Assembly: GCF_000247695.1 (NCBI RefSeq)
Contig: NW_004624732.1
Coordinates: forward strand, 39,703,105-39,767,104
Reading direction: 5' to 3'
Origin: Heterocephalus glaber
Taxonomy: Eukaryota; Chordata; Mammalia; Rodentia; Bathyergidae
Length of the DNA: 64,000 nt
The position numbers and the translations under genes were made by a program. The notes beneath the pieces were generated by a model that did no database searches, had not been told where the DNA came from, and saw nothing but the letters and a program-made list of their open reading frames with translations. Each line of letters begins with the position of its first letter. Position 1 is the first letter of the stretch. Shown piece after piece: positions 49,301 to 60,505 of this stretch.

Positions 49301-49701
49301 TGACATTTTGACACATGCTAGTTCAAAACATTTATTCCACCTTTTACAGGAACGAATTGCAGTTTTACTAATGCTAAAACCAAAACGATATTATCCAGTT
49401 ACAAGAAACGTATGGTAAAACAACTCTCTTATAGACCTAAGCATGCATAACTTGGAGAAAAGAGGACGTAGCGGGATCACATCTCTTTCACCAATATAAA
49501 AATTAGGCAGGTGGAAATGGAGAGACTTTAGTCCTGAGGTTTCCAGAAGGTGGGACTAGAAATTATAGGTAGAGGAACACTGTATAGTTACAAGACCAAA
49601 CAAAGTTTCAAAATTAAATGAGGCTATTTTTAAGAAAAATATTTTTGTTTCATTAAAGAACTTCACGGAGAAGTTCAATAATAATATTTAACAATACCAA
49701 T
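46331..49701. other. Unassigned 3.4-kb stretch
   Basis: No gene is recognised. A 104-codon frame at 46768-47082 and a 67-codon frame at 48549-48752 show no family signature. A 7-bp inverted repeat ATATTCC/GGAATAT lies near 49009-49027. The left end may hold further old L1M sequence. Confidence 0.4.
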
Positions 49702-49773
49702 AACAAAAATAAAGCTGCTAATACTGAAAACAACTATAACAAAAATAAAGCTGCTAATACTGAAAACAATTAT
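49702..49773. repeat. 36-bp tandem duplication
   Basis: The unit beginning 'aacaaaaataaagctgctaa' occupies 49702-49737 and again 49738-49773. It differs only by C to T near the end (CAACTAT against CAATTAT). It is followed directly by the MIR core. Confidence 0.95.
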
Positions 49774-49895
49774 TGTGTGCCAGGCACCAAGTGTTATACA
49801 TTGTGACATGGCACCTGACTTTCACATCAACTCTAGGATAGCGATGTTATTAGCCTTTTAGACATGGGAGGAAACCATCCTCCCTAAGCTCACAA
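49771..49895 (+). repeat. MIR SINE relic
   Basis: The sequence 'tattgtgtgccaggcacc', then 'cacatcaactctaggatagc' and 'ttttagacatgggaggaaac', follows the MIR core order. Confidence 0.75.
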
Positions 49896-52149
49896 CCTAC
49901 AAAAAGACAAAGACAAAATTTATTTTAAGTACTCCAATTTTAGAAATTGGTTCCCACTTTCAAGGTTCAGTGAAGAGATGCTAAATAAATCAGCTAAATG
50001 GCTAAATCAGAAAAAGCAATGCCCTTCCTACTATTTCTGTCAGTTATACCATTCTCTGCCTCAGAGTCTCTATGAAAGCTAAGAAGTTAATTCAGTATAC
50101 TTTTAAAAAATGCTACCCAAACTGTTTTCCTTTTGTTGTAGTTGAAATCTTCCCTGCCTAACATACAGCTCCTTCTACACAGCATGCCAGAAGCCAAACA
50201 GTACCACAGCGAACAAAATACTGTAAGAAATACAGGAAACTGTTACTTTATCTCTTCCCTCAAGTAACTTGCAATTTAATCCAGGAAGAATCACCTTCAG
50301 GCTAAAGTTAGAAACAAGTGAGAGAAAAACAAATCTAGTTTGGTGAGTGAAAAGGACACAGTTAGCACATGCTACTTTTCAGAGCTCTGCCTGAATTTTG
50401 CATTTTAACATTGATAATGATCTTTTTTGAAGAAGTGAAGTCCAATCCCAGCAGGCTATGTTATATTTTCAAATACTGTGATTTGAAGAAACATGTAAAA
50501 TTTCCTAGTCAGACAGGGGAAAATGTCAGTGGTTGGTGTGAATTATCTTGCCGTTTGAAGTTTCTTGTGAGGCAAAGTGGAGCCAGGATGTTTTTGTAAA
50601 ATATTAAGTTAAGCAGTCCCATTTCTCTCTGAGTCAGCTAGGGATAGAGATGATAAGTTACTCTGGGAAGAAAGGTGTTTGGAACTCTAAAGTGGGACCA
50701 GTCCACACACCAAATACCTTTAAATGATGACTTCTACTCCATCGCTATGCAGTATTCAAATGACTTGTCTTCTTTTAAGTAGAAAAATTGGTGGGGGAGA
50801 TGGCAGAATTGAGAGGAAATTAGGGTTCTTGGGAGTATAAAGTACAACTTTAGTGATAAAAAGAACATCACTGAGAAGCCAAATATCCCCTTTACACTTC
50901 TGAAGGGGTGGCTGAAAAAATATAATTATTTCACACGTTATTTTCAGTCATCTTGGGAAAGAATACGGCACTCCAATGAACATAGGCACTCTTTTAGGGT
51001 AAAATGCATCATTTTCTTACAGGAGAAGCATAATGGTAACATATATTTTTGAAATCATACTCCCAAGAAAAGGGGAGTAGGTAAATCACCTTTGGGAATA
51101 AGAAGACTATGACACAGGTGACATTTAAACTACTTTGGAAGACAACGTGGAAGGTTTATCTCTAATGCCCTGGAAGATTTGCCAGAGAGAGAAGGAAGAC
51201 AGTAGTGGTGACACTCATGTATTCTGATTTCTGCTCTGTGACATAATATCTAGAATGGTAGAATTAGAGACATAGAAAAGGAAGCTCCAAATTCACAGTG
51301 GTGCCTTCATCTGGGACTCCAGAAGGAAGTCACATTGCAGGATGCCTCTACCACAGTGCCTCACTGCCTGTGAGTGCAGCCCCAGCACAATCAAGAAGAA
51401 AACCCTGAGCTCTTATCTGGTTTTAGTTGCATAGGACTGAATTTACCAAAATCAAGTAAAATAACAGCTTTCCAATTCTTGAGTAGGTTGGGACAGATGA
51501 GTAAAGTTAGATAAGTTACAGAAAGAAAAGCTCTACTTTTTATTTTCTCATCCTAATGTAACACATTAATTGGCAAATTTATGTATGACTCAAAATTATC
51601 AATAAATTATACATTAGGTGGGTCTGATCCTATCTGTCTTTAGAACCCATATTAGTTATATAATAAAATCACCATGTAAAAATAAAAATGGCTCTCTTTT
51701 TCTTCCTAGGTACCTGCTCTTGCTGATGTGATAATTGAATTGCAAGAGTGTTTTTTAAGTTTATAGGTAAAAGGCTCCCTATAAATAGTTTAGTTTTTGA
51801 TCCTATAAATATTGATATTCTTTGCAGCTTTTCAAAAGTTGAGGTTTCAAAAGCAGTACCCATCTAATATACCTGCTATGACATACCTAGGAAGAGAAGT
51901 AGTCAGTCTGTGTGACTACTAGCTTGGATTTTAGTTTTGCCTAGGGCAAAAACACAGATCTAGGCAAAAAAATAGTGCTTGTCAAGTTTGTCATCAGACT
52001 GTCCTTTCAGCATGTTTAAATAGTACACTCCCATTCTGACATTCACTCTTCATGTTTCCTCCCTTGTTCCTGTCCATTCAACCCCCTAGTTTTAATTTAC
52101 AGCATCTGGCTGTACTGCTTTTCGCAGATTTAAAGAAATACAGAGAAAC
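49896..52149. other. Unassigned 2.3-kb stretch
   Basis: No gene or repeat is recognised. A 76-codon frame at 50369-50599 has no family signature. Confidence 0.4.
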
Positions 52150-52460
52150 TGTGTTCTGCTGCTGCTTTAACAAGTTACAACAAACTAGCATAAATGCAAC
52201 AAAATAATTTTCTTACAATGCTTTATGCCATAAGCCCAACATAATTCTCACTGGGGTAAATTAAAGGTGTGAGCAAGTCTATGTTCTTTTTTGGAGCCTG
52301 TAGGGAAGAATTTATTTCCTTGTTCTTTAGGGTGTTTGACAGAATTCCATTCCTTGAAGTGGTAAGGGTGAGCTCCTCACCTCTTTGCCATGAGCTCAGG
52401 GCTGCTTCTAGCTTCTACAGCCAGCTGGACTCTATCCATCTTCAAGACCAACAATGATGG
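52150..52460 (-). mobile_element. MLT1 LTR, first part, split by a B1
   Basis: The plus strand reads antisense MLT1: 'agttacaacaaactagcata', 'cagctggactctatccatct', with 'tggagcctgtagggaagaat' and 'ttccttgttc' in between. In consensus the latter reads 'ggctctaggggagaatcc' and 'ttccttgcctc'. The remainder continues after the B1 at 52609. Confidence 0.7.
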
Positions 52461-52608
52461 AGCCAGGCATACTAACACATAGCTGTGATCCCAGCACTGG
52501 GGAGGCTGAGGCAGGAGGACCACTGTGAGTTTGAGGTCAACCTGGGCTACATAGTGAGTTCAAGTCCAGCCTAAACTACATAGTGAGAACTTGTGTTTAA
52601 AAAAAAAA
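52461..52608 (+). mobile_element. B1 SINE inserted in an MLT1 LTR
   Basis: The 7SL-derived body reads 'ccaggcatactaacacatag', 'gtgatcccagcactggggag', 'gaggcaggaggaccactgtg' and 'gtttgaggtcaacctgggc', then the B1 internal duplication ('ctacatagtgag' twice, at 52549 and 52576). It ends in a 10-base A tail. I could not fix a target duplication. Confidence 0.93.
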
Positions 52609-52835
52609 GTAGTTATGGAGAGTGCCTCATGTGTTTTGAATCTCTTTTTCTTCTTTCATATCACCTCTCTGAGTCCATCAGAATAACTTAGAAAAATCTC
52701 CTTATCTTAAGGTCAATAATCTTAATGATATCTGCAAAGTCCTTATGCCATGGTAACATATTCACAGATTCTGAAGTCAGGGCACGACATCTTTGAAGAG
52801 CCATAAGTCTGCCTACCACAGCCAGAGCATAGAAC
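52609..52835 (-). mobile_element. MLT1 LTR, second part
   Basis: Blocks 'tcatatcacctctctgagtc', 'gatatctgcaaagtccttat' and 'ggtaacatattcacagattc' continue the antisense MLT1 order ('acatctgcaaagaccctatt', 'taaggtcacattctgaggta'). Confidence 0.7.
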
Positions 52836-54062
52836 ATTGGTTCTTCTTTTTTTATTACTAGTTAAATGATGGTGCTAAGAAAATACCGCATTTTCAGTTG
52901 AAACTTGCTGCTTTCAGAGCATAAAGTTGATGATAACCTATCCTCTACTGACATTTACATTTTTCTCTTCCTTTAAAAGCATGCTTTCAGCCTTTGCACT
53001 GTGTCAATAAGTTAATCTGATAAACACACCAATGCAAACATCTTTGTAAAAATAATCTAAGAACAGCATTTCTAAAGAAGCTGATTATCTGCATTTCTTA
53101 CTTAAATAAATCCTATTTCATCATTCTGTATATTAGTGATTCATTTGTTAGTGATATTTAACAGGTGGTTGATTTCACAGTGAGAGTGTTGTCTCATTTT
53201 AGGTGCCACTTAGAGATCATTTTCACTTAGGTATATCAGAATCTTTCAACACAAAGAATCATTATCTCTTTTCAAGAGCTGGATGCTGTGATGCTGTACA
53301 CTCCTCTCTTATCAGAAATGAATGAGTTATATCCACAATAGCCGCAGATGCTGTAGAAAGGTCTCAGCTTTCCCTTAAGACAGACTGCCTAGTATCACAT
53401 TTAAAAAGGAAAGTCCTTCAAGAACAAGCAACAGCCAGTTACTGACCAACGTAAATGTAAAAGCTAAATTTCCTTACCCCAACTCAGGAGAACTCTTAAG
53501 TGCATTCCAGTTCCAAAACTCCATACGTCACCTCCTCATGAGGACATGTGCTTTTGATAGGGATACATCACAGTTCTATGTCTCCCTCTTTTTACTTCCT
53601 GCTCATCCTTTGTAGTATACAGATTGCAACTGCTCCCCAGTAACCTGGTATACTACATTATCTCAGAGATTGCTTCTGGAGTAAGGCACTCTGCAACACT
53701 GAATAAAGCTGAAACTTTTACTAGCATGAAAGTCTATGTTGATTATTACTGGTAAGCATAGAAAGTGATACGAATTAAGATTACATCAAGAGTTACAAAT
53801 GACAAAATGTTGATAATTTGGGGGAAAGATGGAGGAATTTCTGGTGTCATATTACATGATTTATATAGTAAATAAAACAATTCAATTTTTATGATAAGAG
53901 GTATAAACAATGGAATAGATACAAAGAACTGTTCTATCATGTCCTTTCCACAACATGAGATATGTCTATAATTGCATTATTAGAACAACATTTTAATGCT
54001 TAGTTCTGTTGCTAAAATTACTTTTATACAGAAGCAATACATTTCCTTTTAATATATATATA
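52836..54062. other. Unassigned 1.2-kb stretch
   Basis: No gene is recognised. The part 53500-53740, with 'aataaagctgaaactttta' near its end, could be the 3' part of an LTR, but I cannot place it. Confidence 0.35.
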
Positions 54063-54161
54063 TTTTTTTTTTCTTTTTTTTTTTTTTGGTACAGGGGACT
54101 GAACTTGGATCCTTGCTCTTGCAAGGCAGGCGGTAGAACCACTGGGCTAAATTCCCGGCCC
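54063..54161 (-). mobile_element. ID SINE, left member of a tandem pair
   Basis: The T tract at 54063-54087 precedes 'ggggactgaacttggatcct', 'tgcaaggcaggcggtagaac' and 'gggctaaattcccggccc'. This is a near-consensus interior. Confidence 0.93.
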
Positions 54162-54255
54162 AAATCTTTTTTTTTTTTTTTGGTACCGGGGATCGAACTC
54201 CGGTCCTTAGCTTGAGAGGCATTCGGTGGAAAAACTGAGCTAAATCCCCGGCCCC
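54162..54255 (-). mobile_element. ID SINE, right member of a tandem pair
   Basis: After the five bases AAATC and a T tract (54167-54181) comes 'ggtaccggggatcgaactcc' and 'actgagctaaatccccggcc'. Between the boxes the interior differs from every other copy here (minus strand TTTTTCCACCGAATGCCTCTCAAGCTAAGG). The same-orientation pair could be two insertions or one dimer. Confidence 0.93.
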
Positions 54256-55364
54256 TATTAGTATATATTATTATTTAGGACTATATCAGTAAAAGATTCT
54301 TTGTTCAAATTTTGGGATAATGTGAAACAATGTAGACATTCAAGAGCACAAAGACTTAACTAGTTGAATGATTTGTGGTAGTCTTTTCCACTGAAATGCA
54401 TCATGACAAAGGTCATGCATTCAAAGGATCAAACAGATAATAGCATATGATATTACTAAAAGAATGATAAAGGCCAATGTAAAAATCTAGAACATTTTTG
54501 TAACTGAAAAATATTTTAAAATGTGCTAAAGAAGAAAAAATCGATCTGAAAGGCAATGTAGCAGAAGAAGCAAGAGATCTTGGTGACAGAATGTGGGAGA
54601 TTAAAGAGTTGTATATAAGTTTGTAGTTACTCGTGACAGGGAGTAACGTGCTCTTTAACAAACCAAAACAGGAAGTGTGGAAAGATATTTGAGGGATTCA
54701 AGCTGATGGGTTTGATTTTGAACACACTGGGTTATGGATTTGAACAAAACTAAAAGTGAAAGAAGCTCTTTAGTTTAAACAGTGGTGTACTTAAGATATT
54801 TCATAGAAAAACATGTATTAAATACAGGAAGAGGTAAATGAAATTAAAGGGAGAAAAGCTTTTTCCACTGAAAGTGAATATGTCATCCAACCTGTCAGAG
54901 AAAATGTAATCATTAAGTTATTATAATGTTTTCTTCAGTGAAATTACATATCAACTTAGATAAAACATTCCTCTTCTCTATCATGTATCCTTAAAAATAA
55001 GAGAAAAAATAGTGTAACTAATTTAAAACAGGCAATAATACAAAAAGAAATTGGTCAAATCATATATATTAAAGTATGGAAGTGTTTTTATGATGGATAT
55101 GATTGTTCTCCTGGGAATGAATTATACATCGAAGTGTAATCAGAAACCAATCAAAAGAAATTCACAGAGGAGAATCTAGCATCAACATTTCTTTCATTCA
55201 AGCTTCTTTCATCAGTTGTATCAATGAGATACAGCTAACTGAAAGGAGCTTGCACAATCTGACCAATACGGAGGGTCCAATTTTGTCGGTGATAGGAAGA
55301 GAGCAAACACAGGGCATTAAGGCACCTGCAGCCAAGTGCTGATAATGGTAAGTAGGGCCCTATT
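54256..55364. other. Unassigned 1.1-kb stretch
   Basis: No gene or repeat is recognised. Confidence 0.4.
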
Positions 55365-55432
55365 TACCAACGCTGGGATTGAACTCAGAGTCTCACACAT
55401 ACCACACCAATATTCTACTAAATACTACAATC
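55365..55432 (-). mobile_element. Diverged ID/dID-like SINE fragment
   Basis: The plus strand 'gctgggattgaactcagagt', with later 'cacaccaatattctactaaa', resembles the antisense of an ID-type tRNA SINE ('ggggattgaacccagggcct'). It has no T tract and is badly eroded. Confidence 0.45.
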
Positions 55433-55470
55433 GATCAATCAGTCAATCCATCAGTTAAACAATAAAAATT

Positions 55471-55575
55471 GTGCTGGATGTTGTAACAAATGCCTGTAAT
55501 CCCATCACTAAAGGAAGTTGAGGTAGGATGATTAAAGTTTGAGCCTACCCTGGACAATTTAACAATTTAGCGAGA

Positions 55576-55614
<39 letters not shown>

Positions 55615-55698
55615 AGACAAATAGAAAAGTATTGGGGATGTAGCTCTGCTCAAAGGCTCTGGGTTCAATCCCAAGTAATGTAAAAAAGGGGGAAAAAG
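55471..55698 (+). mobile_element. B1-dID composite SINE with expanded CA tract
   Basis: The left half is B1-like ('gtgctggatgttgtaacaaa', 'tgcctgtaatcccatcacta', 'aatttagcgagactcac'). A CA repeat of about 18 units (55577-55611) follows. The right half is ID-like ('attggggatgtagctctgct', 'gggttcaatcccaagtaatg') with an A/G-rich tail. The 7SL-derived left part fused to a tRNA-like right part is the known B1-dID structure of several non-muroid rodent families. Confidence 0.82.
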
Positions 55699-56231
55699 GT
55701 AGGGCCTCTAGAGAGCTTGTTAAATCATGAGCTCCACTCTTAGGAATAAAATTATCACCATTGTAAAAGGACTGGAGGGAGCTCAGCTGTCCAGGTCCTT
55801 TTGCTACTCTCCCACCATACAAAGCCAAACTTGTTCTTTACCCTGCAAGGGCTGCAGCAACAAAGCAGAGTATTGGTTGTAGAAATCGGATTTTACCATT
55901 CCAGACCTACTAATACCTTGATTTTGGACTGCCCAGGTTCAGGAACTATCAGAAGAAAGTAAATTTTTTAATTTATACCTCATCAAAGATATTTTGTTAT
56001 GGTGCCATGAATGGGTATATATACAGCTGCTAATTATGAATGTTATCTATATATCACTCAGACTCGAGTGACATTTAATGGGAAGTATGCTATTGAAATT
56101 ATTATATGTAATAGAACTAAACAGTACAACACTATACATATTTAAGAAAATACTGTATTTAACAAATTCTATAGAAGAAAAATATTTTAAAGAATTTGTT
56201 ACATTTTATTAATTTATTATTATTACTTTTT
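55699..56231. other. Unassigned stretch
   Basis: No gene or repeat is recognised. Confidence 0.4.
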
Positions 56232-56305
56232 ATTACCAGAGATCCAACTCGGGTCCTTGTGCCTGCGGGTCAGGAGGCGGAACCACTAAGCTAAATCCCC
56301 AGCCC
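56232..56305 (-). mobile_element. ID SINE, minus strand
   Basis: The sequence 'accagagatccaactcgggt', 'ggaggcggaaccactaagct' and 'aaatccccagccc' is a full antisense ID body. The A tail has decayed. The flanks 'tacattttattaattta' (from about 56202) and 'tacatttattttatttt' (from 56306) look like a diverged target duplication in T/A-rich sequence. Confidence 0.9.
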
Positions 56306-57385
56306 TACATTTATTTTATTTTTAAAACATGTTTTAAGTGTAACTCCTTATACTTATGAAGTATAGCTTATAAAATTTAGTGAAAGGTAGTTAGTAATCT
56401 TCGAAACTTTATTGTTAGTATGTTCTTCTGTCCTCTCTTCTTTTTGTTTCCCCTACACTCATGGAATGGGTGCGAAATTGTTTAAAGGTTCATAGTACAC
56501 ATGCATTTCTTGCTCTTAGATGGATGTAAAATATTTAGCAGGCTGCAGAAATGGGCCTGAGCTGCTTGCGTCAATAAAATGGTTATGTAACTCACACTGA
56601 AAGTGGAAGGAAATCACAGGCTCAAACTTTCAGTCTTTTACAATTAATTCCTCTCTTCTTTTTCTCTCATGCAAGCCCTGTGTCTTGAATTGATCTTTGA
56701 AAAATTAAAACTGATGAAAAAGAAAATTTTAAAAAATCTAATTAGGAATTTTCAGAACATAATTAAGCAAGTTTTAGTTTATATTTTTTGCAACACGTTT
56801 ATTTCATAAATGAGAGTACAAATCTCAAAAACTGATGAAATTTGCCAAAGGTAGTACCACATGTTGTGTGATTATTCCTTTCTATTTTAGATTATAAATA
56901 TTGAAGGCAGAAGATTATTTTATAAACCAAATATAACATTCTATAAAGTACATTGGCTTTCCTAATTAATTTGTTTTAATACTATCATATAAACTCATGT
57001 TAGATTATGTATCAGAAGACAAGTCTTTCAATTTAAATTATCAATTCACTGCCCTTTTTGGTACATGATTTTGTCAAATTTGTCCTCCACACTCTGATGA
57101 TATACTGCCTGAGTGAATAAATAGATTTTCATAGTAATTTACTAGCATTATTTCAAATACCTAACTTTTCCCAGGATTTGAAGAAATAGACCTTAATTAG
57201 TCCTGGACAGGCACTACTGGCACCAGTACATATAGCAATCTTCTCATCTATTTCTCTGACAGCTCCACTAGATTTTCTTGCCCCCTGAATCTCCGTGGTG
57301 TCACATGAGCAGAATGTGACCAGAAGTGACACAGCACTGCATGGCTAAGGTAGTCCACTGGAGGTGTGAACATAACCTTCACCAA
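56306..57385. other. Unassigned 1.1-kb stretch
   Basis: No gene is recognised. The segment 57190-57385, just before the LTR, might be leftover MaLR internal sequence, but I cannot confirm it. Confidence 0.35.
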
Positions 57386-57816
57386 TGTTATGTTTCCATG
57401 TAGATTTCCTCTCAAAGCCTCATGGGCTCTTAGGTGGGGCTTTTCAAATCTGGTTGGATCTAGGGCATGTGATACTGGGATTAGGGGCAATGATAACTAA
57501 ATCGGTTTAACATCATTTTGGCCATGGCTAATGGAAGCCCCATTCTGAGTGTGGGTGGCACCAATCAACAGGCTTATAACCTGGATGGAATGAAAAGGGT
57601 CAAAGAGGGAAGGCAGGCTTGCTGCTCCTTGTTGACTTTTGCCTGCCATGCCATAAACTGTTTCTCTTCTGTGATGCACCTGTGCCATGCCACCCTGCTT
57701 TGGAGCCAATCAACAATGGACTGAACCTCTACAAACTGTAAGCTGAAATAAACCTTTCCCTTTTAACTTTGGGTGCTGGGTATTTTGTCTCATCAATGAG
57801 AAAAATAACTAAGATA
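57386..57816 (+). mobile_element. MT-like MaLR LTR, plus strand
   Basis: It aligns block by block with the minus-strand MaLR LTRs at 39835 and 41745. It starts TGTTATGTTTCCATGTAGATT, continues with 'ggatctagggcatgtgatac' and 'gagtgtgggtggcaccaatc', and ends AATAACTAAGATA. A poly(A) signal AATAAA is at 57747-57752. No matching 5-bp flanks were found, so it may be the remaining LTR of a larger deleted element. A 68-codon frame across it is not a gene. Confidence 0.85.
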
Positions 57817-59409
57817 TTCATGCTGCAGTCCCTACATATAACAAATAAATAAATAGAGAAGATTTCAAAGATACAGAAAAAAATACAGGATGGAAGAAAT
57901 TCAAATACCTATATTTTGAATATCAAATAAAGCTTTCTTTTATAACTCTGCCCCTCTTTTTGACTTTATCATAGCGGTTGTCAGCAAAAAGTATTATTAT
58001 AGTGAGATTTGAAGGATTGTATTTTTATTTTTTTTGCAACAGCTAGAAAATTGAAAGCATAAACAAAAGCCCATTTAGTAAATGTAATTAAAAAGATTCT
58101 ACATCGTGCAACTTTGTGCTAAGTTAAAGTTGAATGTATTTAGAAAAATATTATATCAAATAATTAGAAACAACTATAAATGTGTGTTGTCTAAATTTCA
58201 TTGGCTCTGGTTCTGATATTTGCCTTCATTATATACTTTGAGGCTTTTGTTTGCTTCAAGTTAATCTTTGATTTTTTTTTCTTTATATTGAGATTACTAA
58301 GGAAAAAATCAGGACACAAAGAAAATGGATCACGTTAAGAAAAAAATATCTTTTTTGGTTAAGGAATTGATACTACAAACGTTTTTCTAGCTACTAAAAT
58401 AAACTAAGATGAAAGAGATCCTCCATGACATTTTTGACCATGATCATGCCAAGAAGAATGATATGAGGTGCCGTTGAAGTTAATTTTCCCACAAATCAAT
58501 TCATAGATATTTTAATGTATTAAACAATTATTTTTGTTCTGAAATTTTTGATTGCAGAATAAAACCAAATTATTTTTCATGCAGATTATATTATTGCACT
58601 TTTTGGCTGACTTATTAAATGAGTAAAATCACGAAGGTTTTTAACAAAGTATATTAAACTCTTAAAACTGAAGAAAATTGGTTACAATGAAAATTCACAA
58701 ATTTCTTGGTTTACATACAGTATTGAGTATGTTAAAACCAAATTATCTAGTTATTGTATTCATCTTTATCTTCTAAAACAATTGTGATATTATAGGCAAT
58801 TGATTATTTCTGTCAATATATAATAAATGTCCCATATATGGCTTACTTCTTGAATTGGAATTTAGTCCAATGAAGAACATCAAAAATCTAAAAATTCATA
58901 TTCTGTGAGGCAACTGAGATAATACTTGACATAAAATAAGCATGTAAAAAATATACACTTGTGTCTTCGTGGGACAGGTGACTTTAAGAACTGATTGTCA
59001 AGGTCTGGGATTGGCCATCATTGTGACAGGGTAATCAAACACAGCAATAAAGCTTAGGGTCTTATGGTCTTTCCACCATAACTTCAGAAAGAGTTAGAAA
59101 AAACATGTGTAGACTGCTATTTAGATAAAGAAAACAAGCAGAAAATTCACAAGTGTTGACCAGATTCTGGTGTAGATATAGCCTAATTAGCAAAATAAAC
59201 TGCACATAATCATGAAAGTAGTGAGAGAACATATTTTCCTCATTTTATGTCTTCAAATAATATATTCAGTTATTGAAATATGGGTTTAATAGAAAATTTC
59301 AATTATTTATAATTTCCTGTTTTGGTATGAATAGTAAAGTCTAAACAATCATATATATGTATTCCAAATCTTTGCAAATACTTGAAAAACATCTTCCAGC
59401 AATTCTAAA
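57817..59409. other. Unassigned 1.6-kb AT-rich stretch
   Basis: No gene or repeat is recognised. Confidence 0.4.
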
Positions 59410-60505
59410 GCAAAACATGTAGTGGTACATTTTAGATATACATAATAACATTCATCAGAAGGGAATTTGTACCAGTACATGATATATCTTTGTTCTTGTT
59501 TTTCCCCATCCCTCTTTTATGTACAAAAGCTTTGTTTCCATTTTTCTTTTGATTTTCTCTTTTTATCTTGTCCCTCTTTCCTTTCCCTCTCCTCCCTCCC
59601 TTCTTCCCCTTCTCCTTTGAACATTTTCTTCCCATTTCCCAATGTTTATTGTACATTTTAGTCCTGATTTCCACTTTCAGTTTCTCACACCAGAGAAACT
59701 GTGGTATTTAAACGTTTGTTTGATTTTAAATTTTACTTAAAAGTATGGTCTCAAGGTGCATCAATTTAGATATAAATGTTTCAAGCTCATCATTCTTTAT
59801 GGCAGAATAGTACTCCATTGTATATATAAAAAAAACACATCTTCTTTATCCATTGGTTGATTGATGGGCATTTGGGCTGTTTCCAAGACTTAGCTAATAC
59901 AAATTGTGCTGCTATAAACATGGATGTGCATACATTGCTGTGGTATGATGCTTTTAATTCTTTCAGGAAGACACCAAGAAGTGGAATAGCTGAGTCAAAA
60001 GGAACCTCCAGTTTTAGTTCTTTGAGGAATCTTCACACTGATTTCCACAGGGATTGCACCAGTCTACACTCCCACCAATAGTGGAGAAGGATTCCTTTTT
60101 CCTTACAGTCCTCTAGCATTTATTGTTGATTGAATCCTTGATAGCAGCCCTTCTTCCTGGAGTGATATGGAATCTCAGCATTGTTTTTGTTTGTTTGTTT
60201 TTTAATTTTATCTTTTATTTATTTATTTTTTGAGACTCATTTTGTAATTCAGGCTTGCCCTGAACTCACTGTGTAGCCCAGGCTAGAATTCATGGTGATC
60301 CTCTTGCTTCAGCCTCCCAAGTGCTGGGATCATAGCCATGCACCACCATGCCTGCTTCTCAGCATTGTTTTAATTTGCATCTCTTGAATGACCAATGATG
60401 TTGAACATTTTTTTTCATGTGTTCATTTGCTGTTTCTACTTCTTCTTCTGAGAAGTGTTGATTCATTGCAGATGCCCATTTTTTGTTTGGGTTTTTAAAT
60501 TTCAG
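59410..60505 (-). mobile_element. L1 3' UTR and ORF2 C-terminal end, minus strand
   Basis: The plus strand shows the antisense 3' terminus ('gtggtacattttagatatac'), the pyrimidine-rich 3' UTR tract (59490-59650), then antisense ORF2: 'tatggcagaatagtactcca', 'ttgatgggcatttgggctgt', 'gcaccagtctacactcccac' and 'gtgttgattcattgcagatg'. It is interrupted by a B1 at 60188-60356. It ends abruptly at about 60505 against plus-strand L1 5' UTR. Confidence 0.9.
60173..60371 (-). mobile_element. B1 SINE with perfect 15-bp target duplications, inside L1
   Basis: The body at 60188-60356 reads in antisense: T-rich tail, 'tgagactcattttgtaattc', 'gtgtagcccaggctagaatt', 'cagcctcccaagtgctggga' and 'atgcaccaccatgcctgc'. 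TCTCAGCATTGTTTT occurs exactly at 60173-60187 and 60357-60371. The L1 text is continuous once the insert is removed. Confidence 0.96.
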
